A stretch of DNA of 64,000 bases from Oryzomicrobium sp. (lineage in GTDB: Bacteria; Pseudomonadota; Gammaproteobacteria; Burkholderiales; Rhodocyclaceae): positions 1 to 64,000 of the forward strand of contig NZ_JAJTBG010000012.1 in NCBI RefSeq assembly GCF_021287045.1, in the 5' to 3' direction. The notes beneath the pieces are model-generated. The model saw only the letters and a program-made list of their open reading frames with translations. It did no database searches and was not told the DNA's origin. Of this stretch, positions 21,994 through 33,079 are shown in pieces. Positions within the stretch are counted from its first letter, which is position 1, and each line of letters starts with the position of its first letter. Both the position numbers and the translations under genes were made by a program.

Positions 21994-22794
21994 TCAGGCC
22001 GCGTCGATGCCGCGGCGGATGTCGGTGGCTACGGCGCGCACCGCCTCGGCCGCCTGGGTGGCGGGATGGCGCTCCATCTCCTCGATCAGGCGGCTGCCCA
22101 CCACCACCGCGTCGGCGATGGCGGCGATGCCCTGGGCGGTCTCGGCATCGCGGATGCCGAAGCCCACGCCCACCGGCAGGCCGGTGCGCTGGCGGATCAG
22201 GGGGATGCGGGCGGCCACTTCGGCCAGGTTGAGGGTGGCGGAGCCGGTCACGCCCTTGATCGAGACGTAATAGACGTAACCGCTGGCCACCTCGGCAACC
22301 TGGGCGATGCGCGCATCGGTGGAGGTGGGGGCGAGCAGGAAGATGGGATCGATGTCCACCGCCCGCATGGCGGCGGCGAACTCGGCGGACTCCTCGGGGG
22401 GGTAATCCACCACCAGCACGCCGTCGACGCCGGCGTCAGCGGCGGCCTTAGCGAAGGCCTCCAGGCCCATGGCCTCGATCGGGTTGGCGTAGCCCATCAG
22501 CACGATGGGGGTGGTGGCGTTGCCGGCGCGGAAGGCGCGCACCATCTCGAACACCTTGGCCAGGGTCATGCCCTTGGCCAGGGCCCGCTCGGAAGCGCGC
22601 TGGATGGTGGGGCCGTCGGCCATCGGGTCGGAGAACGGCACCCCCAGCTCGATCACGTCGGCGCCGGCTTCCACCAGGGCGTTGAGCACCGGCAGGGTTT
22701 GTTCAGGATCGGGATCGCCGGCGGTGACGAAGGGGATCAGGGCCTTCTTGCCGGCGGCCTGGAGTTGGGAAAAAACGGTAGCGATACGGGACAT
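21994..22794 (-). CDS. trpA: Tryptophan synthase alpha chain
   Basis: TrpA cleaves indole-glycerol phosphate and passes indole to TrpB through a tunnel. The 266-residue product has the catalytic Glu in [19 protein letters not shown], Asp in [14 protein letters not shown], and the phosphate-binding loop LPVGVGFGI. The ATG at 22794 is used, because AGGAG lies 9 bases upstream; a TTG two codons earlier is in frame but badly spaced. It follows trpB by 24 bases, and the two are surely co-translated partners of one complex. Confidence 0.96.
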   Translation of the reverse strand: MSRIATVFSQLQAAGKKALIPFVTAGDPDPEQTLPVLNALVEAGADVIELGVPFSDPMADGPTIQRASERALAKGMTLAKVFEMVRAFRAGNATTPIVLMGYANPIEAMGLEAFAKAAADAGVDGVLVVDYPPEESAEFAAAMRAVDIDPIFLLAPTSTDARIAQVAEVASGYVYYVSIKGVTGSATLNLAEVAARIPLIRQRTGLPVGVGFGIRDAETAQGIAAIADAVVVGSRLIEEMERHPATQAAEAVRAVATDIRRGIDAA

Positions 22795-22818
22795 GGTCAA
22801 AATCTCCTCGGCATTCGG

Positions 22819-24069
22819 TCAGAACTGGATGCCGGTTTTTTCGGCCACGGTATGCATGTCCTTGTCGCCCCGGCCGGACAGGTTCACCAGCAGCACCTTG
22901 TCGCGGGGCAGGGTCGGCGCCAGCTTGGCGGCGTAGGCCAGGGCGTGGGACGACTCCAGGGCGGGGATGATGCCTTCGAGCCGGCAGCAGTCGTGGAAAG
23001 CCTGCAAAGCCTCGTGGTCGCTGATGCCGACGTAGCTGGCCCGGCCGGAATCCTTGAGCCAGGCGTGCTCGGGGCCGACGCCCGGGTAGTCGAGGCCGGC
23101 GGAGACCGAGTGGGTCTCGATGATCTGGCCGTTGGCGTCCTGGAGCAGGTAGGTGCGGTTACCGTGCAGCACGCCGGGACGGCCCTTTTGCAGGCTGGCG
23201 GCGTGGCGGCCGGTGTCCATGCCCTCCCCCGCCGCCTCGACGCCGATCAGCTCGACGCCCTTGACCGGGATGTAGGGATGGAAGATGCCCATGGCGTTGG
23301 AACCGCCGCCGACGCAGGCGATCACGTAGTCGGGCTGGCGGCCCACCTGCTCCTGCATCTGGCCGATGGCCTCGGTGCCGATCACCGACTGGAAGTCGCG
23401 CACCAGCATCGGGTAGGGGTGGGGGCCGGCCACGGTGCCGATGATGTAGAAGGTGTTGCCGACGTTGGTCACCCAGTCGCGCATGGCCTCGTTGAGGGCG
23501 TCCTTGAGGGTCTTGGAGCCGGACTCCACGGGGACCACGGTGGCGCCGAGCAGCTTCATGCGATAGACGTTGGCGGCCTGGCGCTTGACGTCCTCGGAGC
23601 CCATGTACACCACGCACTCCATGCCGTAGCGGGCGGCCACGGTGGCGGTGGCCACGCCGTGCTGGCCGGCGCCGGTTTCGGCGATCACCCGGGGCTTGCC
23701 CATGCGCCGGGCGAGCAGGGCCTGGCCGATGCAGTTGTTCACCTTATGGGCGCCAGTGTGGTTGAGGTCCTCGCGCTTGAAGTAGATCTGGGCGCCGCCC
23801 AGCTTCTCGGACCAGTGGCGGGCGTGGTAGATCGGGCTGGGCCGGCCGACGTAGTGCTTGAGCTCGTACTCGAACTCGGCGCGGAATTCCGGATCGCGCT
23901 GGGCCTCGGCGTAGGCTTCCTTGAGCTCTTCCAGGGCGGCGATCAGGGTTTCGGAGACGAACACGCCGCCGTAGGGGCCGAAGTGGCCGCGGGCGTCGGG
24001 CAGGTCGTAAGTGGAAAAATCGGCCACGGGAATGGCGGGGGTGGCAGAGGCAGGTTTCGGAGTGGTCAT
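22819..24069 (-). CDS. trpB: Tryptophan synthase beta chain
   Basis: TrpB condenses indole with serine to tryptophan using PLP. The 416-residue product carries the PLP lysine in [19 protein letters not shown], the glutamate in [16 protein letters not shown], and the phosphate loop [11 protein letters not shown]. It is a conventional TrpB1-type. An N-terminal stretch of about 15 residues, rich in Ala/Pro/Thr, comes before the conserved [15 protein letters not shown]. Its start has GGAG 7 bases upstream. A 202-base gap separates it from trpF; no leader peptide rich in Trp codons was seen there. Confidence 0.97.
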   Translation of the reverse strand: MTTPKPASATPAIPVADFSTYDLPDARGHFGPYGGVFVSETLIAALEELKEAYAEAQRDPEFRAEFEYELKHYVGRPSPIYHARHWSEKLGGAQIYFKREDLNHTGAHKVNNCIGQALLARRMGKPRVIAETGAGQHGVATATVAARYGMECVVYMGSEDVKRQAANVYRMKLLGATVVPVESGSKTLKDALNEAMRDWVTNVGNTFYIIGTVAGPHPYPMLVRDFQSVIGTEAIGQMQEQVGRQPDYVIACVGGGSNAMGIFHPYIPVKGVELIGVEAAGEGMDTGRHAASLQKGRPGVLHGNRTYLLQDANGQIIETHSVSAGLDYPGVGPEHAWLKDSGRASYVGISDHEALQAFHDCCRLEGIIPALESSHALAYAAKLAPTLPRDKVLLVNLSGRGDKDMHTVAEKTGIQF

Positions 24070-24271
24070 GGGAATCTCCAGGGGATGCAGGAGTGAATGC
24101 AGGATGAGGCGGGCGCTTGGCGACGCAAGGCCGCGCCGGACGGGTCGGCAGCGTGCCGGCCGGTCAGGTGTGGTTGGCCAGGAAGCAGCGCCACGCGCGG
24201 CGGCTCTGTCCTCCCGGAATCCTGCGCATCGATGTCCTCATGAAAACCCAACTCCTGGCGGAAGCGCCGGC

Positions 24272-24940
24272 TCAAGCGCCGCGCACCGCCGCGATGAATG
24301 CCCGGATGCGTTCCGGGTCCTTGACGCCCTTCACCGGCTTGCCGCCCTCGTGCAGCTCGACGCCGGAGGACACGTCCACCGCCGCCGGCCGGATCGCCCG
24401 GATGGCGTCGGCCACGTTGCCGGCATCCAGGCCGCCGGAGAGCACGATGGAAAAATCGCGCACGGCGGGCGCCGGGATCAAGGACCAGTCGAAAGTCTGC
24501 CCGCTGCCGCCGTAGCCCTCGACGAAGGTATCGAGCAGCAGGCCCCGGGCCGAAGGAAAGTCAGCCGCGTATTTTAGCAGATCGACCCCGGCCTTCATCC
24601 GCGCCGCCTTGAGGTAGGGGCGGCGGTAGCGCCGGCACTCGGCTTCGCTCTCGTCGCCGTGGAACTGGAGCAGGTTGAGGGGTACCCGGTCGAGCACCGC
24701 GTCCACCTCGTCCGGGGCCGGATTGACGAACAACCCCACCACGGTGACGAAGGGAGGCACGGCCCGCACCAGTTCGGCGGCCCGCTCGGCGCTCACCGCC
24801 CGGGGGCTCTTGGCGTAAAAGACGAAGCCCAGGGCGTCGGCACCAGCCGCCACGGCGGCGGCCACGTCGGACTCCCGGGTCAGGCCGCAGATCTTGATAC
24901 GCGGGAGGGGGGCAGCGGCGGAAACAGCGGAAGCAGTCAT
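24272..24940 (-). CDS. trpF: Phosphoribosylanthranilate isomerase
   Basis: TrpF isomerises phosphoribosylanthranilate in tryptophan synthesis. The 222-residue TIM-barrel protein has the catalytic Cys in RIKICGLTRESDV, LLQFHGDESEAEC, the catalytic Asp in LLLDTFVEGYGGSGQTFDW, and the phosphate loop VLSGGLDAGNVADAI with AVDVSSGVE. Its ATG overlaps the truA stop (ATGA), showing translational coupling. The upstream in-frame sequence belongs to truA and is not used. The trpF-trpB-trpA order without trpC/D here matches the split trp operons of betaproteobacteria. Confidence 0.96.
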   Translation of the reverse strand: MTASAVSAAAPLPRIKICGLTRESDVAAAVAAGADALGFVFYAKSPRAVSAERAAELVRAVPPFVTVVGLFVNPAPDEVDAVLDRVPLNLLQFHGDESEAECRRYRRPYLKAARMKAGVDLLKYAADFPSARGLLLDTFVEGYGGSGQTFDWSLIPAPAVRDFSIVLSGGLDAGNVADAIRAIRPAAVDVSSGVELHEGGKPVKGVKDPERIRAFIAAVRGA

Positions 24941-25731
24941 GGCGCGATCCAGGGAAAGGCCTCGCCCTCGACGGGCGCGGCGGGCAGGGCGAAGCCGGCC
25001 GGGTAGTCGACGCCGGCCAGGTAAAGCCCGTCCGGGGCGAAGGTGGGGGCCGCCAGGGTGCGGTTGCGGGCCGCCAGCAGTTCGTCCATCCAGGCCGGAG
25101 GATGGGCGCCCTTGCCGATGTAGACCAGGCTGCCCACCAGATTGCGGATCATGTGGTGCAAAAAGGCGTTGGCGGCGAAGTCGAAGACGATCCAGTCGCC
25201 GAAACGGCGCACCTCGGCCCGGGTGACGGTGCGTACCGGCGAATTGGCCTGGCACTCGGCGGCACGAAAGGCGGAAAAGTCGTGGGTGCCCATGATTCGC
25301 GCCGCCGCCTCGACCATCGCCGCCTCGTCCAGGGGGTGGTGGAACCAGCCGGCCCGCCCGCGGGCCAGGCCGGGGCGCTGGGGCCGGTTGAGCAGCAGGT
25401 AGCGATAGGCCCGGCCGGTGGCGGAAAAGCGGGCGTGGAAGTCCTCGGGCACGACCGTGGCCCAGCGCACCGCCACGCTGTCCGGCAGGTAGGTGTTCAC
25501 GCCGCGCACCCAGGCCGACTCGGGGCGCTGCACGTCCACGTCGAAATGCACCACCTGCTGGGTGGCATGGACGCCGCTGTCGGTGCGGCCGGCGCACACC
25601 GTGGCGACCGGGGTGCCGGCAATGCGCGACAGGGCCGCCTCCAGGGCGTCCTGGATGCCGGTGCCGGCGGGCTGGGTCTGCCAGCCGGTGAAGTCCCGGC
25701 CGTCGTATTCCAGCCCCAATGCGATCCTCAT
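24937..25731 (-). CDS. truA: tRNA pseudouridine(38-40) synthase
   Basis: TruA makes pseudouridine at positions 38-40 of tRNA anticodon arms. The 264-residue product starts MRIALGLEYDGRDFTGWQ and contains the catalytic aspartate in CAGRTDSGVHATQQVVHFD; FSATGRAYRYLL and FLHHMIRNLVGSLVYIG are also diagnostic. Its ATG overlaps the stop of the upstream membrane-protein gene and its stop overlaps trpF, so the three genes form a tight coupled set. The adjacency of truA and trpF is widespread in proteobacteria. Confidence 0.97.
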   Translation of the reverse strand: MRIALGLEYDGRDFTGWQTQPAGTGIQDALEAALSRIAGTPVATVCAGRTDSGVHATQQVVHFDVDVQRPESAWVRGVNTYLPDSVAVRWATVVPEDFHARFSATGRAYRYLLLNRPQRPGLARGRAGWFHHPLDEAAMVEAAARIMGTHDFSAFRAAECQANSPVRTVTRAEVRRFGDWIVFDFAANAFLHHMIRNLVGSLVYIGKGAHPPAWMDELLAARNRTLAAPTFAPDGLYLAGVDYPAGFALPAAPVEGEAFPWIAP

Positions 25732-26438
25732 GCAGCGCCTCCGATCAGGTTTGCCGCCAGGGCCAGGGCAACGGCGCCCAGCAGCGCCAGCAGCCCGCGC
25801 TCCCTGGCCGTCAGCGTTTGCCGGGGAATTTCCAGCACATTGCCGGGCAGGGCGTCGTCGGGCAAGCCCGCGCCGGCCAGGGAGGCCAGGCTGAGGCGCC
25901 AGGTGCCGGCCACGCCCGCCGTCCCGGTGCGGGCCGGTGCAGCGTCGATGGCGCGCAGCACCAGCACCAGCCGGGCCACCGCCCGCTCCACCGGCGCCCC
26001 GAGACGGGCCAGGGGCGCGAACAGGGTGAGCAGCCCCGCCGCCAGGGTCTGGGCCGGCGTCCGGGCCAGCAGCATCGCCACCACCGCCAGCACGGCCACC
26101 AGGCGGGCGCCGTGCTCCAAAGCCAATTCCAGTCCTTCCCGGGTCACCCACATACCCAAGGGCGGCCACCACACGCTTCCCGGCGTGCCCAGGGCGAACA
26201 CCGCCACCAGGGACAGCAGCAGCCAGCGGGTGCGCCGGAGCAAACGCCTCAGGTCCGCGCCGGCGCCGGCCGCCAGGGCCAGGGGCACCAGGGCGAGGAC
26301 CAGCCAGGGACCCAAGGGCTGCTGGGCCGCGAGCAGGAGGACCAGGCTGGCCGCCAGGGGGAGGACGGGGTGATGGGAGGAAGGCACGAGGGGTAAAGAG
26401 GGGGGAAAGAGTGACCGGACGCCGGCCGTGGTCGGCAA
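25728..26438 (-). CDS. CbiQ/EcfT-like membrane protein
   Basis: A 236-residue membrane protein with about five hydrophobic helices (roughly residues 25-60, 68-85, 105-122, 135-160 and 208-230). The stretch LRRLLRRTRWLLLSLVAVFAL followed by TPG, and the later VERAVARLVLVLRAI, resemble the transmembrane T component of energy-coupling factor vitamin/metal transporters. The classic cytoplasmic A-R-x motifs that touch the ATPases are not clear. No ATPase or substrate-binding S component is nearby. It overlaps truA by 4 bases. The assignment is by general resemblance and is tentative; an unrelated membrane protein of unknown function is possible. Confidence 0.55.
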   Translation of the reverse strand: MPTTAGVRSLFPPSLPLVPSSHHPVLPLAASLVLLLAAQQPLGPWLVLALVPLALAAGAGADLRRLLRRTRWLLLSLVAVFALGTPGSVWWPPLGMWVTREGLELALEHGARLVAVLAVVAMLLARTPAQTLAAGLLTLFAPLARLGAPVERAVARLVLVLRAIDAAPARTGTAGVAGTWRLSLASLAGAGLPDDALPGNVLEIPRQTLTARERGLLALLGAVALALAANLIGGAA

Positions 26439-26473
26439 GCGTCGCGGGGCTAGAAAGGGACGACGCGAAAAAA

Positions 26474-26509
26474 CGAAGCGCCGCGGCCCCGGGGGGCGGC
26501 GACGCTTCG
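26474..26509 (-). terminator. Rho-independent terminator of fimV
   Basis: An interrupted stem begins with the 7-bp helix cgaagcg/cgcttcg and is followed on the minus strand by an unbroken TTTTTT. It lies 53 bases after the fimV stop and before the start of the EcfT-like gene, so fimV is likely transcribed separately from the truA-trp string. Confidence 0.8.
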
Positions 26510-26562
26510 GGCTGGGCGCATTGTAGCGCCCGGCCAGGTCGGGGAGTTAGCGCAACAGCCGC

Positions 26563-29500
26563 TCAGCTCCCGATACGGCCGATGATGGCGCGAGCCTGTT
26601 CCTGCTGGGTGGCGTCGCCTTCGGCGAGCACCTCCTGCAACAGCTCCTTGGCACCTTCCACGTCGCCCATTTCCTCGTAGGCCTTGGCCAGGTCGAGCTT
26701 GGTGGCCACTTCCTGCCAGCGGGAGTCGCCGTCGGCGGGCTGCTCCGGCGGCAGATCCAGGGGCACGTTGCTGCTTTCGCTGCCGAAATCGATGGCGCTG
26801 TCGGCCGGGGCCATGATCACCGTGGCTTCCGGCGCCGGAGCTGTGGCGCCGGCCGCTTCGTCCGGCTGGCCGGGCTGACCCGGCTGATCCAGATCCAGGC
26901 TGATCGAGGACAGGTCGAAGGAACGAGCCTGGAGGGCGTCGCCCAGGACGGTGGATTCGGTCAGCTGCACGTCGAATTCCAGCCCCGAATCGTCCGTAGC
27001 AGACGCATCAGAAGCGGCAGGCACGGCGGGCTCTTCGGGGGCCGGCTCGGCAACTTCGAGCGGCGCAACGGCCGGCAGCTCCTCGACTTCCTCAAGCTGG
27101 GGCTGGGCCGCGGGCACGGATGCGGCCGGTGCGGTAGACGGGGCGTCCAGCGCCAGGCCGGCGTCGCCCAGGTCGAGTTCGAAGTCCAGGCCGTTGTCGT
27201 CGTGCTCCAGGGCCGCCGGGGTCTGGACGGCGGTCTCGGCGCTGCTGAAGCTGTCGTCCAGGGAGAATTCGACGGCGCCCGGATCGGGCAGGGTCATGGT
27301 GCTTTCCAGGTCGGACTTGGGCGCTTCCTGGGCGGCTGCCGGCTCGTCGTCATCCGCCGCAGCTGTAGCTGCCGGCGCCGGCGCCTCGGCTACGGGCTCG
27401 GGCAGGACCAGGTCGGGCAGGGGTTCCAGCTCCGGCTTGGCAACCGGATCGGCTCCCGCGTTGAGGACATTGCCCAAGTCGAAATCCAGGGTAGCCGCAT
27501 CGGCGCCGTGGGACGCCAGCAGATCGGCCAGGCTGTTGTCGCCCTTCGCCTTGGCGGTGGCTTCGGTCGGCTCGGCACCGAAGGCCTCGCCCAGGGCCAA
27601 AGCCGCAACACCGGCGGCAGCCGCGGTGGCGGCAGCCTGGAGCGGCGCAGCGGCCGGACTGGCGACGGGCTTGTCCGCCGGCGCGGCGGCATGTCCGCCC
27701 TGGACGGCGGCGAACAGGGGATTGTTCGGATCGAGCTTGGCCCCCATGGCCGCCGCCTTGTCCCAGTCGCCGCCGCTGCCGCCGGTGACGGCGTACAGCT
27801 CGGAGGCCAGGGTCTCGAACTGCTTCAGGCTCTTGCGGTTGGAATAGATCTCCAGCAGCTTGAGGTGGATGGCGGTGCGCTTGGGGTCCTTTTGCAGGGC
27901 CTCGATGAGGATTTCCTCGGCCTGGGCGTCGCGGCCGTAGGCCATGTAGACGTCGGCCTCGGCTACCGGATCCACCTCGTCGGTGTCGATGGTGCCGGGA
28001 CCGGCCTGGCTGAAATCGGTGACCGGGGTGTTGGAGGTATCCACGCTCTGGCCGCCGGTGCTCTTGAACACCGAATTGGCCCCCAGGCTCGGCTGGCTGG
28101 GCATGCTGGTGGTCATGGGCATGGTTTCGGACAGGTGGGAAACCTGGGCGGCCTTGCGCCGCCGGTAGGCCACCAGGCCGAGCAGCAGGGCCAGGACACC
28201 GCCTCCGCCGGCCAGCAGGGTCGGATTGCCGAGCAGGTCGTCGATCAGGCTGGGCTCTTCCACCGGGGGCGGCGGCGGCACGGGCTTGGCGACGGGCTTC
28301 GGTGCGGCGGGCTTGGGCGCCTCTTCGACCTTGGGCGCCACGGGCTCGGCCGGTTTTTCCTCGGCCTTGGGCGTGTCGGCGGCCGGGGTGGGGGTGGCCG
28401 AAGCGGCGGGCTCGCTCGCGGCGGCGGCCGGCGCAGGCGTGGCCGCCGGAGCAGCGGATTGAGGCTGGGGCGCGGGAGCAGGCTCGGCCGCCGGCTTGAT
28501 CGGCGCCTGGGCCGACGGTGCCGGGGCCGGCTGGGCCTTGGCGCCGGACTGCTTCTGCAACTCGGCCAGATTCTGGCTCTTCAGCTCCAGGGCCTTTTGC
28601 AAATCGTTGACGTTCTTTTCCAGCTGGGCCAGGCGCTCGTTGGCATCCTTGAGGGCCTTGTCCTTGGCGACCAGGTCTTCCTCGGCCACGCCGGCACCGG
28701 CCTTGCCGCCCTTGCCCTTGGCCGTTTCGGTACGGGACACCCGCACCTGATCGCGGGGTTCGCTGGCCGGGGCGGCCTTGTCGTCCACCCGGGCGGTGAC
28801 CTTGCCCGAGGCGGCCTGGCCGACACCGCTGTCCCGGGCCGGACCTTCGGCGGCCAGGCCGGCCAGCCGGCGGCGGTAGGCGTTCCAATCGGCGGACTGG
28901 GCCACCACCACCTTCTTCGCCTCGCTCGGGCTGACCGCGGCCAGGGTGGCTTGGTCGGGCACGTTGAGGATGCGCCCGGCGCGCAGGCGGTTCATGTTGT
29001 TGCCGTCGAAGGCGTCCCGGTTGGCCCGATACAAGCCCACCAGCATCTGTTCCAGGGTGACCCCCTCGACCTGTTCGGCCGCGGCGATCTGGCGCAGGGT
29101 TTCACCGCGCTTGACCAAGTGGGTGGCGGAAGGCTCGCCGGCGGACTTGGCTGGGGCGGGTTCGGCCTTCTCGACCTTTTCCGCCTTTTCACGCACGCGC
29201 GGAGCCGGAGCGGCCTTGCCAACCCGGGGCTCCTTGGCCTGGGCAGGGCCTTCGGCGGCGGCGACGCCGGGCAGGGTCTTGGCCTCGACCGGGGCCACCT
29301 GGGCGGCCTTGCCGGAGATTTCCGGGGGATCGAGGAGGAAGGTGTATTCGCGCACCAGGCGGCCGGCGGGCCAGTCGATCTCGAGGAGCATGTCCACGAA
29401 GGGGTCGTTGATCGGCCGGTCCGAGGACAGGCGGATCACCGGTCGGGAGGCGTCCTTTTTGTCGATGGCGAAACGCAGGCCCAGCAGGGTCGAGGCGTAG

Positions 29501-29754
29501 TCGATCCCGGCCTGTTTGAAGGTCCCCTGGGAGGCGAGCCGGGCTGTCATGCCGGAAAGCTCGTCTTTGGTGGCGTTGAGTTCGATTTCCGCACGCAAGG
29601 GCTGGCCAAGCGCCGAGTAAACCTTGAGTTTGCCGAGGCCCGCGGCCTGGGCCGCCAGGGGCGCCATGCCCAAGGCGATGGCCAGGGAAACGGCCACGGC
29701 ACCGGCGCGCAGCCCGGTGCGAAGAGGATAGGTCATATGACGTTCTTTTTTCAC
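26563..29754 (-). CDS. fimV: FimV-type pole-organising protein
   Basis: FimV proteins organise cell poles and support type IV pili and twitching. The 1063-residue protein has a signal peptide ending near AAQAAGLGKLKVYS, a conserved N-terminal domain (LGQPLRAEIELNATKDELSG, FTFLLDPP-like YTFLLDPPE), a LysM domain (about 210-270), a coiled coil (about 345-395), an Ala/Pro/Glu-rich stretch, one membrane helix (about 525-545, followed by RRRK), a long acidic cytoplasmic region, and the C-terminal FimV motif DLAKAYEEMGDVEGAKELLQ. GTG at 29754 is used, as AGGGG lies 8 bases upstream and it adds KKERH to the signal peptide; an ATG six codons later is the alternative. Confidence 0.93.
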   Translation of the reverse strand: MKKERHMTYPLRTGLRAGAVAVSLAIALGMAPLAAQAAGLGKLKVYSALGQPLRAEIELNATKDELSGMTARLASQGTFKQAGIDYASTLLGLRFAIDKKDASRPVIRLSSDRPINDPFVDMLLEIDWPAGRLVREYTFLLDPPEISGKAAQVAPVEAKTLPGVAAAEGPAQAKEPRVGKAAPAPRVREKAEKVEKAEPAPAKSAGEPSATHLVKRGETLRQIAAAEQVEGVTLEQMLVGLYRANRDAFDGNNMNRLRAGRILNVPDQATLAAVSPSEAKKVVVAQSADWNAYRRRLAGLAAEGPARDSGVGQAASGKVTARVDDKAAPASEPRDQVRVSRTETAKGKGGKAGAGVAEEDLVAKDKALKDANERLAQLEKNVNDLQKALELKSQNLAELQKQSGAKAQPAPAPSAQAPIKPAAEPAPAPQPQSAAPAATPAPAAAASEPAASATPTPAADTPKAEEKPAEPVAPKVEEAPKPAAPKPVAKPVPPPPPVEEPSLIDDLLGNPTLLAGGGGVLALLLGLVAYRRRKAAQVSHLSETMPMTTSMPSQPSLGANSVFKSTGGQSVDTSNTPVTDFSQAGPGTIDTDEVDPVAEADVYMAYGRDAQAEEILIEALQKDPKRTAIHLKLLEIYSNRKSLKQFETLASELYAVTGGSGGDWDKAAAMGAKLDPNNPLFAAVQGGHAAAPADKPVASPAAAPLQAAATAAAAGVAALALGEAFGAEPTEATAKAKGDNSLADLLASHGADAATLDFDLGNVLNAGADPVAKPELEPLPDLVLPEPVAEAPAPAATAAADDDEPAAAQEAPKSDLESTMTLPDPGAVEFSLDDSFSSAETAVQTPAALEHDDNGLDFELDLGDAGLALDAPSTAPAASVPAAQPQLEEVEELPAVAPLEVAEPAPEEPAVPAASDASATDDSGLEFDVQLTESTVLGDALQARSFDLSSISLDLDQPGQPGQPDEAAGATAPAPEATVIMAPADSAIDFGSESSNVPLDLPPEQPADGDSRWQEVATKLDLAKAYEEMGDVEGAKELLQEVLAEGDATQQEQARAIIGRIGS

Positions 29755-29788
29755 GGCGCCACCCCTGAGCGTCGAAATTGGAATAATT

Positions 29789-29817
29789 AAAATAACATCA
29801 TGAAGTTAGCCGATCAA
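29789..29817 (-). promoter_or_regulatory. Candidate sigma-70 promoter of fimV
   Basis: The minus strand has TTGATC, then 17 bases, then TATTTT, placed 35-63 bases before the fimV GTG in a locally AT-rich patch. This spacing and sequence fit a moderate housekeeping promoter. It lies beyond the asd terminator, so it would let fimV be expressed independently. Confidence 0.5.
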
Positions 29818-29886
29818 GCTAAACCTCTTTGTGACAATATATCTGCCACCGTCGCGTCGCCGGAATGCCACACCGCGAATAAAACA

Positions 29887-29924
29887 AAAGCCGGGAAACC
29901 GCATTGGAGTGCTTTCCCGGCTTT
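29887..29924. terminator. Terminator between asd and fimV
   Basis: A 12-bp perfect stem (aaagccgggaaa with its complement) surrounds a 14-base loop. T-rich tracts follow on both strands (TTTTTT on plus; TTTTGTTTT on minus). Forty-six bases separate it from the asd stop, so its main job is probably to end the leu-asd transcript. Confidence 0.88.
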
Positions 29925-29969
29925 TTTACAACAGGCAATGGCGGACAGCCGAGGCCGCCCGCCGCTGCA

Positions 29970-31100
29970 TCAGGCTTCGAGCAGGATGCGCAGCATGCGG
30001 CGCAGCGGCTCGGCGGCGCCCCACAGCAGCTGGTCGCCGACGGTGAAGGCACCCAGGTAGTCCGGACCCATGGCCAGCTTGTGCAGGCGGCCGACGGGAA
30101 CGGTCAGGGTGCCGGTGACGGCGGTGGGGGTCAGCTCGCGCTCGGTGATCTCGCGCTCATTGGGAACCACCTTCACCCAGTCGTTGGCGGTGCCGATGAT
30201 CTCGCTCACCTCGTCCAGGGGCACGTCCTTCTTCAGCTTGATGGTCAGGCCCTGGGAGTGGCAGCGCATGGCGCCGATGCGCACGCACAGGCCGTCGATG
30301 GGAATGCTGCCGGCGGAGCGGAAAGCCGGCTTGCCGAGGATCTTGTTGCACTCGGCGCCACCCTTCCATTCTTCCTTGGACTGGCCGTTGTCGACGGGCA
30401 CGTCGATCCAGGGGATCAGGCTGCCGGCGAGCGGGGTGTTGCGGAAGTTCTTGGTCGGGAAGGCGGACGAGCGCATGGTCTCGGCCACTTTGCGGTCGAT
30501 GTCGAGGATGGCGGAGGCCGGATCGGCCAGGTCGCCCTTGACCGCGTCGTGCAGGGCGCCCATCTGGGCGAGCAGCTCGCGCATGTTCTGGGCACCGGCG
30601 CCGGAAGCGGCCTGGTAGGTCATGGCGGACACCCACTCCACCAGGTCGGCCTTGAACAGGCCGCCCAGGCCCATCAGCATCAGCGACACGGTACAGTTGC
30701 CGCCGATCCAGTTCTTGCCGCCCTTGGCCAGGGCATTCTTGATCACGTCCAGGTTGACCGGGTCGAGCACGATCACGGCATCGTCGGCCATGCGCAGGGC
30801 GGAAGCGGCGTCGATCCAGTGGCCGTTCCAGCCGGAGGCGCGCAGCTTGGGGAAGACTTCCTTGGTGTAGTCGCCGCCCTGGCAGGTGATGACGATGTCC
30901 ATCTTCTTCAGCTCATCGATGGAATTCGCATCCTTCAGGGTGCCGCCCTCCTTGCCGCCGAAGGCCGGGGCCTTGCCGCCCGCTGCCGAGGTGGAGAAGT
31001 ACACCGGCTCGATCAGGGCGAAGTCGTTCTCTTCCTGCATGCGCTGCATGAGGACGGAACCGACCATCCCCCGCCAACCAACCAGACCAACCTTTTTCAT
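29970..31100 (-). CDS. asd: Aspartate-semialdehyde dehydrogenase
   Basis: Asd reduces aspartyl phosphate to aspartate semialdehyde for Lys, Met, Thr and cell-wall diaminopimelate. The 376-residue enzyme begins [16 protein letters not shown] (NADP site), has the nucleophile Cys in [16 protein letters not shown], and later [13 protein letters not shown] with the catalytic His. It is the longer proteobacterial Gram-negative form. The ATG at 31100 is used over a TTG five codons upstream. It follows leuB by 147 bases, and leuCDB-asd-fimV is a conserved betaproteobacterial order. Confidence 0.97.
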   Translation of the reverse strand: MKKVGLVGWRGMVGSVLMQRMQEENDFALIEPVYFSTSAAGGKAPAFGGKEGGTLKDANSIDELKKMDIVITCQGGDYTKEVFPKLRASGWNGHWIDAASALRMADDAVIVLDPVNLDVIKNALAKGGKNWIGGNCTVSLMLMGLGGLFKADLVEWVSAMTYQAASGAGAQNMRELLAQMGALHDAVKGDLADPASAILDIDRKVAETMRSSAFPTKNFRNTPLAGSLIPWIDVPVDNGQSKEEWKGGAECNKILGKPAFRSAGSIPIDGLCVRIGAMRCHSQGLTIKLKKDVPLDEVSEIIGTANDWVKVVPNEREITERELTPTAVTGTLTVPVGRLHKLAMGPDYLGAFTVGDQLLWGAAEPLRRMLRILLEA

Positions 31101-31247
31101 GGTGCCAACCTTCAACCTTGATAACGAAAAAAACTGTCCCGATATAACGGCCGGGAAAAATCAAACATTAACACGTTAGCGGGCACTCGCGCGCATGGCA
31201 CGCCAGCGCCCGCAACGATTTGGCGCCGGCACGGCGCCACCCCCATA

Positions 31248-32408
<1,161 letters not shown>

Positions 32409-32426
32409 TTACCGCTACTCTGGCGT

Positions 32427-33065
32427 TCAGGCGAACAGCCAGGGCTGCTCGACGCGGCGCTTGGCCTCGAAAGCGCTGATTTCGTCGGCGTGGCGCAGGG
32501 TCAAGCCGATGTCGTCCCAGCCGTTGAGCAGGCATTCCTTGCGGAACGGGTCGATCGGGAAGGGGATGGCCTTGCCGTCGGGCCGGGTCACGGTCTGGGC
32601 GGCCAGGTCGATCACCAGCTTGTAACCCGGGGCGGCATCCACCTGGGCGAACAACTCGTCCAGCTCGGCCTTGGGCAGCACGATCGGCAGAATGCCGTTC
32701 TTGAAGCAGTTGTTGAAGAAGATGTCGGCGTAGGACTCGCCCAGGATGGCCTTGAAGCCCATGTCGAGGAGCGCCCAGGGGGCGTGCTCGCGGCTCGAAC
32801 CGCAGCCGAAGTTGGCCCGCACCAGCAGGATTTCGGCGCCGGCGTAGCGCGGCTGGTTGAGCACGAAGTCCGGGTTCTTGGGCCGCTGGCTGCAATCCAT
32901 GCCGGGCTCGCCGTGGTCCAGGTAGCGCCACTCGTCGAAGCAGTTGGGGCCGAAACCGGAACGCTTGATGGATTTGAGGAATTGCTTGGGGATGATCGCG
33001 TCGGTGTCCACGTTGGACCGGTCGAGGGGGGCGACGAGACCGTCGAGAAGGGTAAATGCCTGCAT
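32427..33065 (-). CDS. leuD: 3-isopropylmalate dehydratase small subunit
   Basis: LeuD is the swivel subunit of isopropylmalate isomerase, partner of LeuC. The 212-residue product has [16 protein letters not shown], the active-site loop [14 protein letters not shown] and GILPIVLP. Length is typical of the bacterial leuD of the two-subunit enzyme. The start is at the MQAF codon, 14 bases after the leuC stop. Sequence upstream in the same frame is not conserved. Confidence 0.97.
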   Translation of the reverse strand: MQAFTLLDGLVAPLDRSNVDTDAIIPKQFLKSIKRSGFGPNCFDEWRYLDHGEPGMDCSQRPKNPDFVLNQPRYAGAEILLVRANFGCGSSREHAPWALLDMGFKAILGESYADIFFNNCFKNGILPIVLPKAELDELFAQVDAAPGYKLVIDLAAQTVTRPDGKAIPFPIDPFRKECLLNGWDDIGLTLRHADEISAFEAKRRVEQPWLFA

Positions 33066-33079
33066 GTGCGTGCTCCCGC

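Noticed and set aside
24070-24271. Possible trp leader peptide between trpF and trpB
   Set aside because: No short frame with tandem Trp codons and no terminator-like hairpin was found in this gap.
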